This document shows positions 27,406 through 35,717 of a DNA stretch of 64,000 nt, in pieces. How positions within the stretch are numbered: the first letter of the stretch is position 1; every line of letters starts with the position of its first letter. Below the pieces are notes generated by a model. It was not told where the DNA came from and did no database searches. It worked only from the letters and a program-made list of their open reading frames with translations. The stretch is from Candidatus Methylophosphatis haderslevensis (GTDB taxonomy: Bacteria; Pseudomonadota; Gammaproteobacteria; Burkholderiales; Rhodocyclaceae), in contig JADJSA010000007.1 in NCBI GenBank assembly GCA_016711925.1, positions 1 through 64,000 on the forward strand. Direction: 5' to 3'. The position numbers and the translations under genes were made by a program.

Positions 27406-30294
27406 TCAGCGAATCGGGCTCGCGATTTGCCCGATCACGCTGTCGCGCAGTGCGACGGGCGAAATCATCTGCGGGGTCTGCGGGCCGAGCCGCCGGTCGC
27501 GCAGGCGATCGACCATCGGCACGGCATGGTCGAACAGTTCGCGCAGAGTGAGCTTGCGGTCGCGATCGGCGTCGGCTGCACCGCTCAGACCCTCGAGCAG
27601 CGCATAGGTGAACAGGCCGTGCCGGCCCGGCGCATATTCTTGCGAATCCTCGCCGCCGCGCGCCGCCACCACCAGGGCGAAGCGCGAACTGGCCGAGCGT
27701 TTGGCGAGATTGTGAGAATCGAAGGTGCCGGCGATGTTCTTTGCCTGGCAGGTGTCGACGATCAATATGCGGCGTCCGGCGACGGCGCGCAACGCGTCGA
27801 AGAAATGCGTCCATGAGAGCAGCGAATCGCCGCCCGGCGGACGGCCCCTGACCAATTGTTCGACGTCTTTCGGATCGGCATCGCGCGGCACGAAGTAGTA
27901 GTTGCCGGCAGCGTCGCTGATGCCGTGCGAGGCGAGGAAGATCACCACCGTGTCGCGTGCGCGCGCTGAGCGCGCGAACTTGAGCGCGGCGAGGATGCTG
28001 GCCTTGTCGGGCTTGCCGGCGCTGGCATCGCTGAGCAGTTTGACGCGTACGTTGGCGAAGAGGCCCTTGCCCGTGCGTTCGAGTGCGGCGGCCATCTCCT
28101 CGGCGTCCTGTGCGGAGAAGTTCAGCCTGAACTTGTCGGCCAGCCGCGGAAAGCTGCCCGCACCGATCGCGAGCAGGTAGAGATCGCCACGGCCCGCGGC
28201 GGGTTCGGCGGCGTCGGAGAATACGACCTGTTCGGCAACGCCGATCGAGACGCCGTTGAACACCTCGACCCGCACCCGATTGATGCCGCGCGCGAGTTCA
28301 AGGTCGAGCTCGCGCGAAAACTGCTCGCTTGCGCCGCCGGAGAGTTCGCGCTCGCTGGCGGCGATCACCGGGACGTTGTTGACGAACACCGCGACATCGC
28401 GCATCGGCAGGCGCGTGCGCTGCGCGCTCAGCCGAAAACGGGAACGGGATGCACTCTTCTCGCTGCGCCGCAGCCGTTCGAGTTGCAGCCGGGGCGGGGC
28501 CACTTCCGCCAGCCGCGTGACATCGAATCCCTTCTTCCCGTCGATCTCCGGCAACGCGCGACCCTTGCTGGTGAAAAATGCCTGGACCATATCCGGCCGG
28601 TAGAGCAGCCGGTCGAACTGCGAGGCCAGCACGAAGTCGGGCGCGCTCTCCTTGCCCTGGTTGATAAGCCAGCCGATGTAGTTGTCGCCCTGCGGCGATG
28701 ATGTGTAGTAGCCAGCCGGAATCCAGGCGATCCATTCGCGGCTGTGCGCGTGCACGAACAGCGCCAGCACTTCGGCGCCGTCGTCCATCCGGTACCAGCG
28801 CAGGGTGCCGTCGCCCAGACCGGCGACCACCCATTCGCCATTGCCGCTGATCGTCGCCGCCAGCGCCACCGACGGAAGCGCCTTGCTCCACGCGATGGCG
28901 CCGGCGGAATCGACGCGGTGCAGGTTCCATTCGGTGCCGAGCACGGCGCTGCGCAGGTTCGGCGCGATCGCATGGCAGCGCGACCGCTCGTAGGGTTCGA
29001 GCGCGATGGCCTTGCCGTTGAGCATCGGGCGATAACCGTCGCGGGCGTGTTCGATTCTCCAGCCTGCGGCCGAACGGATCGGCCCTTGCAGGCCGCGACG
29101 CTGTTCGGCCGATGGTTCGCCGTCGGCTTCGGCGAGCGAGAAATACGCCGGGCCACGTGGCGCCGGAAACGACACCAGCGACGCATCGGGAGCGAGTTTG
29201 AGCGTGGCGTTGATGTACACCGGCAACTCCGACTCATGCACCGCCAACACCTTGCCCTCGCTGTCGATCAGGCCGATGCTCGGATCGTCGGTGGTGAACG
29301 CGATCTCGCCCGACGCCGTGGCGGCGATGTCCCCGAGGCGGGTGCGGGCAACCGGCGTGGCGACCGGCTTGCCGCGCCCGTCTGCGGGCCAACAGCGGAT
29401 GTGGTTGGTACCCGCGGCGCGAGCCTCGCCCGCGGCGCAGAGTTTTTTGCCGCGCGCCGCCCAACTCAGCGAATAGAGGTTGACCAGATTGGCCGCCGCG
29501 TCGCGGGCCGAGGCCCAGATTGGCGTCAAGTCCCGGGCCGAGAGGACGGCGATGCGCGGCGTGTCGTAAAAGCCTACGGCTATCCGCTCGCCGTCCGGTG
29601 AATAGCGGATCGACGCCGGTTTGTTCCCGGCGAGCATGCGCTTGCGCAGGCGCAGCCTGGCCTGCTCGTCATAGAGCCGGACCATGCCGTCGAGCGAACT
29701 GACCGCGAGGCGCCCGGCCGCGTCGTAGTCCATCTCGATTATTTTGTCGGCATACTGCGCGTCGCGCCCGGCAATCCGGTAGTCGCTGCTGTCCAGAACG
29801 TAGAGCCCCGAATTGCCAAGCAGGCCGACCGCCAGGTGCTTTCCGTCCGGCGAATAGCCGAGCGCGCCGACCCCTTCGGGAAAGCCGCCGATCCGGCGCA
29901 CCAGGCGCCCGCCGTTCATGTCGAACAGATAGACGCTGGCCTTGCCGTCCCAGTCCCAACCGGTCCACCCGGCCACAGCCAGGGTGGCGCCGTCGGGCGA
30001 GAGGGCGGCGGCGTACAACTGGCCTTCGTTTCCGTCGGCGATCGGCACGCGCAAGGTCGCCCGCAACTGCAAGTCGGGCAGGCCCCAGATGCGTATGGTT
30101 TTGTCGTGACCGACCGAAATGATCTGGGAACGCGTGGCGTCGGCCACGATCTTGTGCACGGCGCCGACGTGGGAGCCGGGTTCGATCAGAAGAATCGGCG
30201 CTGCCGGCGGCCCGTCGATGCGCGCGACCCCCGGCAGGGGACAAGCGAGGCTGGTGGCGGCCAGCAGCGCCGCGAGCCAGCGCCGACTACCCAC
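27406..30294 (-). CDS. WD40 beta-propeller fused to a caspase-like (C14) peptidase
   Basis: The 962-residue exported protein has an N-terminal signal (GTG start), then WD40/PQQ-like repeats with recurring patterns (VGHDKTIRIWGLPDL, LGYSPDGKHLAVG, RYSPDGERIAVGF, ISGNGEWVVAGLGDG). A linker (about 560-700) holds an Ig-like strand region (INRVRVEVFNGV). The C-terminal caspase-like domain keeps the catalytic dyad His790 (FLASHGISDAAGNYY) and Cys849 (ILIVDTCQAKN). Related bacterial caspase homologues act in signalling or proteolysis. Its position among secretion and envelope genes suggests a periplasmic or surface protease, possibly processing exported subunits. The specific substrate is unknown. 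Confidence 0.85.
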   Translation of the reverse strand: MGSRRWLAALLAATSLACPLPGVARIDGPPAAPILLIEPGSHVGAVHKIVADATRSQIISVGHDKTIRIWGLPDLQLRATLRVPIADGNEGQLYAAALSPDGATLAVAGWTGWDWDGKASVYLFDMNGGRLVRRIGGFPEGVGALGYSPDGKHLAVGLLGNSGLYVLDSSDYRIAGRDAQYADKIIEMDYDAAGRLAVSSLDGMVRLYDEQARLRLRKRMLAGNKPASIRYSPDGERIAVGFYDTPRIAVLSARDLTPIWASARDAAANLVNLYSLSWAARGKKLCAAGEARAAGTNHIRCWPADGRGKPVATPVARTRLGDIAATASGEIAFTTDDPSIGLIDSEGKVLAVHESELPVYINATLKLAPDASLVSFPAPRGPAYFSLAEADGEPSAEQRRGLQGPIRSAAGWRIEHARDGYRPMLNGKAIALEPYERSRCHAIAPNLRSAVLGTEWNLHRVDSAGAIAWSKALPSVALAATISGNGEWVVAGLGDGTLRWYRMDDGAEVLALFVHAHSREWIAWIPAGYYTSSPQGDNYIGWLINQGKESAPDFVLASQFDRLLYRPDMVQAFFTSKGRALPEIDGKKGFDVTRLAEVAPPRLQLERLRRSEKSASRSRFRLSAQRTRLPMRDVAVFVNNVPVIAASERELSGGASEQFSRELDLELARGINRVRVEVFNGVSIGVAEQVVFSDAAEPAAGRGDLYLLAIGAGSFPRLADKFRLNFSAQDAEEMAAALERTGKGLFANVRVKLLSDASAGKPDKASILAALKFARSARARDTVVIFLASHGISDAAGNYYFVPRDADPKDVEQLVRGRPPGGDSLLSWTHFFDALRAVAGRRILIVDTCQAKNIAGTFDSHNLAKRSASSRFALVVAARGGEDSQEYAPGRHGLFTYALLEGLSGAADADRDRKLTLRELFDHAVPMVDRLRDRRLGPQTPQMISPVALRDSVIGQIASPIR

Positions 30295-30315
30295 GTGGCC
30301 GGCCCCGCAGCCTGG

Positions 30316-32064
30316 TCAGGAGCAGGCCGTGGCGCGAGACTGCTCTGCGCGGCGCACTGCCACATGCCGCGCCGGCGCGCGCGCTTTGCACGCCACCGGC
30401 GGCGTCGTTGCCGCGTTGCTCGCGCGGGCGAACACATCTGGGGCGGCGCCATAGGCTGGGGAACTGCGACCCAGATCGGCCGTCTGCGCGATGCCGCGAC
30501 CGCTGAGTTCGCCCGGCCGGTGCGGCGCACTGGCCTGCACCGGGTTCTCGGCGACTCGCAGGCCGCGGGTTACCGTGTCGCCCTGCAGCCGCGCGAGCGC
30601 AAACGACGCGCGGGTGACGCGGCCGAAGATCAGCGGTTGGACCGGATTGCCCGGGGCTGCCGCCAAGGTGCGGGTTGTGGCAGCGCGCGCCTGACGCGGA
30701 CGGCGGTTGCGCGGCGGGTTGGCGGCGTACTCGTCGTCGCCGGCTTGCGCGACCGCTCGCGAGGCGGCGGCTTTGGCGGCCTGGGTTTGGCCGGAGGCGC
30801 GCCGGGCAGGGAAGTCGGCGGCGGTGTCTTTCGGCGCGGTGGCGGCCGTGGGCCGCGTGGCGTCGAACTCGCCGATGCTGCGATCGACGATATCCATGCC
30901 CTGGCGCAGCGACTGCGCCGCAGGCGCACCGGCACGGCTCGGATCGGCGCTCGAATCGGGCAACATGACGGTGATGCTGCCGGGGTCCGGGTTACGCTGT
31001 TGCGACGCGGGGCTTTGCGGCACGCTTCCGGCCACCGGGTCGCCCTGCTGCGACGTCGGGCCGTGGGGAACCTGGCCGCGCGGCGTTTCTCTCCCTCCGA
31101 CGGCCTTGCCGGTTGATGGATCGATCGCACTGGCACTCGGCGCATAGGCGAGTTTGACCGGTTCGCTCGCGGCCGTGTTGCGTACGCTGCCTGAACCGGC
31201 GCTTTCCCATGCAGCCGGAGCGGGAGCGGAATTGCTGGCAGCGCTGCCCGGTGCGGCTCTGCCCGAGCGCTCGGCCTGTTGCGGGCGCGACGGTGCCGGC
31301 TGGGGCGCGCTGGTCGGTGCGGCCTGCGTTGCGCTGGCATTGGGCGGCGGGAACGCTGCCGGCGACACTGCGGTCTTGAGCAGCGTTCCGTCCGGGTTGC
31401 GGTAGTAGTTGATGGTGATCTCGTGGCCGTCCGATCCCTTGACGTACTCGGTCTTGACCGGGTTGCCGAGCCCGCCACCCGTGCTGGTCCTGGATGCGCC
31501 GGCGGCGGTTTGCGCCGCTGCCGCAGCCGCGGTGGCCGCGGGGCGATCCGCGCCGCCTTGCCCCGTGGCGGAGGCTGGCGCCGGTGGTGGCGGCGCAGCC
31601 GCCGCGCGAGGTGCCGACGAAACCGCTTCTACCGGTTTGGCAGGCTGATCGGGTGCCTTGGTGATGGCGACGGACGGGGTACGGGGAATCTGCCCGTTCA
31701 GGCCGCCGCCGCCGAGCATGGATTTGGCACCGGAGACCGGCGCCGGCTGCGCCGCTGCGGTCTTTGCGGCAGGGGCGACCTTTGCGGCAACGGCCGCCGC
31801 CGCGGACGCCGCGCCCTTTGCAACAGCCGGGACCAGCGGGGGCGGGGCTTTGACGGGCTTGGCGGCGGCGGACGTGGTCGACTGCCTGGATGCGCTTTGG
31901 CTGGTGTTCGGCGGAATGATGCCTCCGCTCGAGAATCTCGCATCGGCCTTGCCGGATGCCAGGACAGAGAAAACGATGCCCAGACACAGGGCAGAGATGC
32001 GCCGCGTTGGCCCGGTGCACGTCCGGCGGGAATTGTGCCGCGCTGCAGTCGAGATTCGTGTCAT
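30316..32064 (-). CDS. Large Pro/Ala-rich exported protein of unknown function
   Basis: The 582-residue low-complexity protein starts at an ATG after GGGGAG. A long basic N-terminus precedes a hydrophobic stretch (ISALCLGIVFSVLASG) that can act as a signal. The rest is about half Ala, Pro, Ser and Gly, with one more ordered block, YVKGSDGHEITINYYRNPDG. Disorder is expected, as in wall-spanning or linker proteins. It is 32 bp downstream of the TpsB gene and 21 bp upstream of the caspase gene. I recognise no family, and it lacks a TPS secretion domain, so it is not an obvious TpsA exoprotein. Confidence 0.65.
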   Translation of the reverse strand: MTRISTAARHNSRRTCTGPTRRISALCLGIVFSVLASGKADARFSSGGIIPPNTSQSASRQSTTSAAAKPVKAPPPLVPAVAKGAASAAAAVAAKVAPAAKTAAAQPAPVSGAKSMLGGGGLNGQIPRTPSVAITKAPDQPAKPVEAVSSAPRAAAAPPPPAPASATGQGGADRPAATAAAAAAQTAAGASRTSTGGGLGNPVKTEYVKGSDGHEITINYYRNPDGTLLKTAVSPAAFPPPNASATQAAPTSAPQPAPSRPQQAERSGRAAPGSAASNSAPAPAAWESAGSGSVRNTAASEPVKLAYAPSASAIDPSTGKAVGGRETPRGQVPHGPTSQQGDPVAGSVPQSPASQQRNPDPGSITVMLPDSSADPSRAGAPAAQSLRQGMDIVDRSIGEFDATRPTAATAPKDTAADFPARRASGQTQAAKAAASRAVAQAGDDEYAANPPRNRRPRQARAATTRTLAAAPGNPVQPLIFGRVTRASFALARLQGDTVTRGLRVAENPVQASAPHRPGELSGRGIAQTADLGRSSPAYGAAPDVFARASNAATTPPVACKARAPARHVAVRRAEQSRATACS

Positions 32065-32096
32065 CGTGTTCTCCCCTATCGACCGCCTGCGCGGTC

Positions 32097-33812
32097 TCAG
32101 AAGCGGTAGCTGAGTCCAGCGAACAGCCGCGGACGGCGGTTGCCAGGCTCGGACACATCGCGCGTCAGCGGCTGCGCGACTTCCACAAACGCGCCGGCGC
32201 TGCTGCCCAAATTCATGCGCACTCCCAGGCCCGCGGAGGACGCGGAGTGTGAAGAAACTTCACCGAGATCTTGCCGCGGCGAGCGAATCCAGGCCTTGCC
32301 GATGTCGTAGAAACCGTAAACCGTGTACGGGCCGGGCAGCGCTTCGGGTTTGCCGCCGCTCAGGCGCAGCTCGAGCTTGAGCGCCAGGCCGGAATCGCCC
32401 ACCAGTTCGGCCGCATTGTAGCCCCGCCCGAACTGTTCGCCGCCGAACGCGAACTGCTCCGGCACCAGCAGGCTGTTGGCGGCGATCTGGCCATTGATTG
32501 CCGCCAGCAGCGACCAGCGCTCGGCGATCGATTGCAGCCGAGCGGCATAAATCGTGGTCTTGAAAAAGTCGTTGCGGCCGTTCTCGCGCGAACGGTCCGG
32601 ATCGTCGTTCGACGATGCGCCCAGGCCGCGCAGACCCTTGGACAATTCGACCTCGAGCAGATTCACGCCGCCTAGGGTATCCACCGAGTCGAGCGTCATT
32701 GCCAGCCGCAGCGCGCGAATTCGGTCGCGGGTAACCGGCGAACCGGGCACGTCGGTCTTGCCGTTGTGCGCGGTGTAGGCGCCGCGCAGATAAACGTTGG
32801 CGTCCTGCGTGCGGTAGAGCGGGTAGCTCGCCGAAATTGCCATGCCGCGCGACTGCGTTTCGAGGTTGCTGTTGAAGCCGGGATCGCTGGCGCGTGAATC
32901 GCTGCCATTGACCGAAAGGCCCACCCGCGCGCCGCTCGATCCGATCGGTTCGTCATGGGAAAGGACGAGGTAGTTAAGTTCGCGGTTGCCGGTGGTCACG
33001 GCACGAAACGCAGTCTCGTCGAAGTTCCCGGTAAGCCCGGTTGCGAACACGTCGAAATAGCCGCGCCAGGCACCGGCGGATCGACTGCCCCGGTTGTCCG
33101 CAGCGACCGCGCCGCCGAAGCGGTTGCGCGCGACCTCGATGACCAGCGCATGCGCGCCGGGTTGCCCGGAGATCGGTTCCAACGCGGAAGAAACGCCGAG
33201 GCCGCCGAGATCGTTCATCAGGAACAGATTGCGCTCGAGCACGTTTGCCGTTGCCGGGCGCTCCTGGCGAATCGGCTGGACGAACGGCTCGAAGGCCGCG
33301 AGCGGGATGTCGCCGCCGCCTTGAATCCGCACCTCGGCCACGTAACCCTCGCTGGCGGCAAGACGCACCACGCCGTTGGTCACGCTTTGCTCGGGCACCG
33401 CGACTTCCGACAACAGGTAGCCGTCGCGTCGATAGCGCTGAGTGAGCGTCTCGGCCAGCGCCATCAACTCGGCCTGCGTCACCTTGCGGCCGAGGTAGGG
33501 CGCGAACACCGGTTGCAGATCGTCCTGACGATACACGGTGCTGCCTTCGAGTTGGAAACCCGATACGTCGACGCCTTCGCCCAGCGGGGGCGGACGGGTT
33601 GCGCGTTGGGGCAGGGCCGGCGGGCGCGGTCTCGCGCCACTGCGCGATTGCGGCGGCTTGCGGAATTGCCGTTCGACCTGGCCGCCGGAATCGATGTCGC
33701 CGGCGCCGATTGCGACCGGCACAGAGGTTGCGCAAAGGATGAGAACGGCGAGCGGCCGCCGGGCAATCAGGCAGACGCGGTTACGGCGTCGATCACTCAA
33801 GTTGGGCTGCAT
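32097..33812 (-). CDS. TpsB/ShlB-type two-partner secretion outer-membrane transporter
   Basis: This is an Omp85-superfamily pore that exports TpsA-type beta-helical exoproteins. Order: signal peptide (VLILCATSVPVAIGA), Pro-rich linker, POTRA_2 domain (about 82-155, VSGFQLEGSTVYRQDDL), second POTRA, then a 16-strand barrel ending in the terminal aromatic (RPRLFAGLSYRF). The conserved L6-type motif is seen as QFGRGY. The length of 571 is typical. No exoprotein with a TPS N-terminal domain is in the window, so the transporter is orphaned or serves an atypical substrate. First gene of the seven-gene unit. Confidence 0.9.
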   Translation of the reverse strand: MQPNLSDRRRNRVCLIARRPLAVLILCATSVPVAIGAGDIDSGGQVERQFRKPPQSRSGARPRPPALPQRATRPPPLGEGVDVSGFQLEGSTVYRQDDLQPVFAPYLGRKVTQAELMALAETLTQRYRRDGYLLSEVAVPEQSVTNGVVRLAASEGYVAEVRIQGGGDIPLAAFEPFVQPIRQERPATANVLERNLFLMNDLGGLGVSSALEPISGQPGAHALVIEVARNRFGGAVAADNRGSRSAGAWRGYFDVFATGLTGNFDETAFRAVTTGNRELNYLVLSHDEPIGSSGARVGLSVNGSDSRASDPGFNSNLETQSRGMAISASYPLYRTQDANVYLRGAYTAHNGKTDVPGSPVTRDRIRALRLAMTLDSVDTLGGVNLLEVELSKGLRGLGASSNDDPDRSRENGRNDFFKTTIYAARLQSIAERWSLLAAINGQIAANSLLVPEQFAFGGEQFGRGYNAAELVGDSGLALKLELRLSGGKPEALPGPYTVYGFYDIGKAWIRSPRQDLGEVSSHSASSAGLGVRMNLGSSAGAFVEVAQPLTRDVSEPGNRRPRLFAGLSYRF

Positions 33813-34274
33813 TGACGAATTATCGGGCGGTTGGTTTGGGGTTGCTCACGGCTAAGTCGAAACCGGCGCCCGCGGGGTTCAAGAAATTTAAGGCGGGCGG
33901 GCGAACAATCGGGCTGCGTCCAGCGTCCAAAGTGCCATCGAGCCGGTCGGGCGCGCCGGCAAACGCCGGCCGGCATGATGCTGAAATCCGTCTTGCGGCA
34001 CGCCAGCCGCCGGATCGGGACCAGCCTGCGGGTCGGGACCGGGAGCGCTCCACGCCGATCCGCCACGCAGACGATGGTATCCGACTCCATTGGCATCGTC
34101 CAGATCAAATGCTGTCGCCGCGTGGCGACAGGGAGTGCGTAGCCGATCGTCTCGCACGGGGCTTGCAGCGCGGCCGGTCCGCTGCGCCCAAGCGCCCATG
34201 CAATAATCCGTACCGCTTCTGCCGATGGCGACAAACACAATTTGAACCTGCGCGCGCCTTGCTGCGACTCAACA
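33813..34274. other. Divergent promoter region between tpsB locus and ECF sigma gene
   Basis: No gene is supported. It must contain the promoters for the leftward secretion locus and the rightward sigma/anti-sigma pair. A GCCGGC-AAAC-GCCGGC hairpin lies near 33955. Reading leftward near 33860-33882, TTGAACC and TCGAC elements sit about 15 bp apart. This vaguely resembles ECF -35/-10 elements but is too weak to call. Confidence 0.5.
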
Positions 34275-34853
34275 ATGACGTCACGAAACGCCGAGCCGGA
34301 AGACCCTCGCATACGGACCCTGCTCGACGCTGTTGAACGCGGCGACGAGGCAGCCATGCAGGATTTGTACCGCTCGTTCAACCGGCGCGTGTTCGCGTTC
34401 GCGATGAACCGTCTGAACGACCATGCGGAGGCCGAAGAAGTGACCATCGATACGCTGCTCGAAGTGTGGAAGCACCCGCAACGATTCCGTGGCGAATCGC
34501 GCTTCAGCACGTGGCTGCTCGGCATCGCGCATCACAAGGCGATCGATCGCCTGCGTTCGCGTCGCAACGATCATGTGCCGGCAGACGAGCATCTCGATCT
34601 GATCGCCGACCCGGCATTGCGCCCCGACCAGGTGGTCGAAGCGGCCGATCGGCAGCGCATGCTCGCCGAGTGCATGGACAAGCTGCCCGACGAACAGCGC
34701 GAGTGCCTGCACCTGGTGTTGCTCGACGGGCTGTCGCTGGCGGAAGTGTCGCAGGTCCAGGCATGCCCGGAAAACACGGTGAAGACGCGGCTCTTCCACG
34801 CGCGGCAGAAGATGAAGAACTGCCTCGGGCGGCTCGAAGCCTGGAGTGCCTGA
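34275..34853 (+). CDS. ECF-type RNA polymerase sigma factor
   Basis: The 192-residue protein has sigma region 2 (DLYRSFNRRVFAFAMNRLND, then EEVTIDTLLEVWKHP and FSTWLLGIAHHKAIDRLRSR) and region 4 (LPDEQRECLHLVLLDGLSLA, ENTVKTRLFHARQKMK). Regions 1 and 3 are missing, as in ECF sigmas. I chose the ATG at 34275 over an upstream TTG. The downstream anti-sigma gene begins 1 bp after the stop codon. Divergent orientation to the secretion locus suggests it controls that locus. Confidence 0.92.
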   Translation: MTSRNAEPEDPRIRTLLDAVERGDEAAMQDLYRSFNRRVFAFAMNRLNDHAEAEEVTIDTLLEVWKHPQRFRGESRFSTWLLGIAHHKAIDRLRSRRNDHVPADEHLDLIADPALRPDQVVEAADRQRMLAECMDKLPDEQRECLHLVLLDGLSLAEVSQVQACPENTVKTRLFHARQKMKNCLGRLEAWSA

Positions 34854-34854
34854 C

Positions 34855-35538
34855 ATGAGCGAACCGACGACCGAAGCGAACGGCGCACGGACTGCCATGA
34901 TGTTCGCGTATCTGAATGGCGAATTGCCGGCTGACGAACGCGCGCGCTTTGAAGCGACGCTCGACGCCGAGCCGAAGCTTGCCGCCGAACTGGCCGACTG
35001 GCGGCAGCTTCGCGGCGAACTCGAAGTGCGCAGGCAGCAGCGCGCGCCGGAGGCCGGACTGGACGCGTTTTCACGCCAATTGCGGGGTTTGCGGCAGTCG
35101 CGCAAGGCCGGCCTTGCCGCATGGATCGAGGGCGCGATGCGCCCGCTCTATTCACCCCTGCGCTATGCCGCAGCGTTGCTGCTGGTGGTGGTACAGGCCG
35201 GTTTCATCGCCGCCATGTTGCGCGACATGCCGGCGGCCGGGCCGGACGACGCCGGCACGCCGACCGCCCGGGTGCGTTCGATCGAGAATGCGTCGACGGC
35301 CTCGCTGCGCGTGCGCTTCCGGCTCGACGCAACCGCGCGCGAGATCGCCGCCGCCCTGGCGAGCGCCGGTGCGCGCATCGTGGATGGCCCGGGGCAGGGC
35401 GGGTTTTATGCTTTGCGGGTCGCCGAGGGCACGCCTGCCGCCGCGGCCGCCGCGCTGCGTAAGAGTGCGGCCGTCGACGAGATTGTCGAAGGCCCGAACC
35501 CCGAGGCGCCGCCCGCCGATCCGCCGCGCAAGCGCTAG
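34855..35538 (+). CDS. Membrane-bound anti-sigma factor
   Basis: The 227-residue protein has a cytosolic N-terminal zinc-free anti-sigma-like domain (MMFAYLNGELPADERARFEA, a ZAS-type pattern without His-Cys-Cys). One membrane helix (about 103-122) follows, then a periplasmic domain (about 145-215, VRFRLDATAREIAAALASAG) that resembles the ferredoxin-like fold of protease propeptides. Stimulus sensing by proteolysis or ligand binding in the periplasm is likely but unproven. The gene overlaps the sigma transcript and forms a two-gene unit with it. Confidence 0.82.
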   Translation: MSEPTTEANGARTAMMFAYLNGELPADERARFEATLDAEPKLAAELADWRQLRGELEVRRQQRAPEAGLDAFSRQLRGLRQSRKAGLAAWIEGAMRPLYSPLRYAAALLLVVVQAGFIAAMLRDMPAAGPDDAGTPTARVRSIENASTASLRVRFRLDATAREIAAALASAGARIVDGPGQGGFYALRVAEGTPAAAAAALRKSAAVDEIVEGPNPEAPPADPPRKR

Positions 35539-35601
35539 CAGGACGAACCCGCCGCGCCGGGCAATCGCCGCGGCGGCCGCATGCCTTTGAATAGGCATGC
35601 C

Positions 35602-35715
35602 CTGGGAGCCGCATGGAATGGCGCTCTCCGGCATGGCAAGGCTGCGGGCCTTGCCGCATGCGGCTTCCAGCCTGGCATGGCCTGGAACGGCCGTGTGGTG
35701 CGGCTTTCCGGCATG
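35602..35715. repeat. REP-like palindromic repeat
   Basis: It begins CTGGGAGCCGCATGGAATGG and continues CGCTCTCCGGCATGGCAAGG, then GCATGCGGCTTCCAGCC and a further CTTTCCGGCATGG unit. It is nearly identical in its first 85 bp to 24247-24334. It lies in the convergent space between the anti-sigma gene and the acetyltransferase gene. Confidence 0.8.
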
Positions 35716-35717
35716 GA

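Noticed and set aside
33860..33882. ECF-like promoter elements (TTGAACC and TCGAC) upstream of tpsB
   Set aside because: Too degenerate, with no second copy before the sigma gene to support a consensus.
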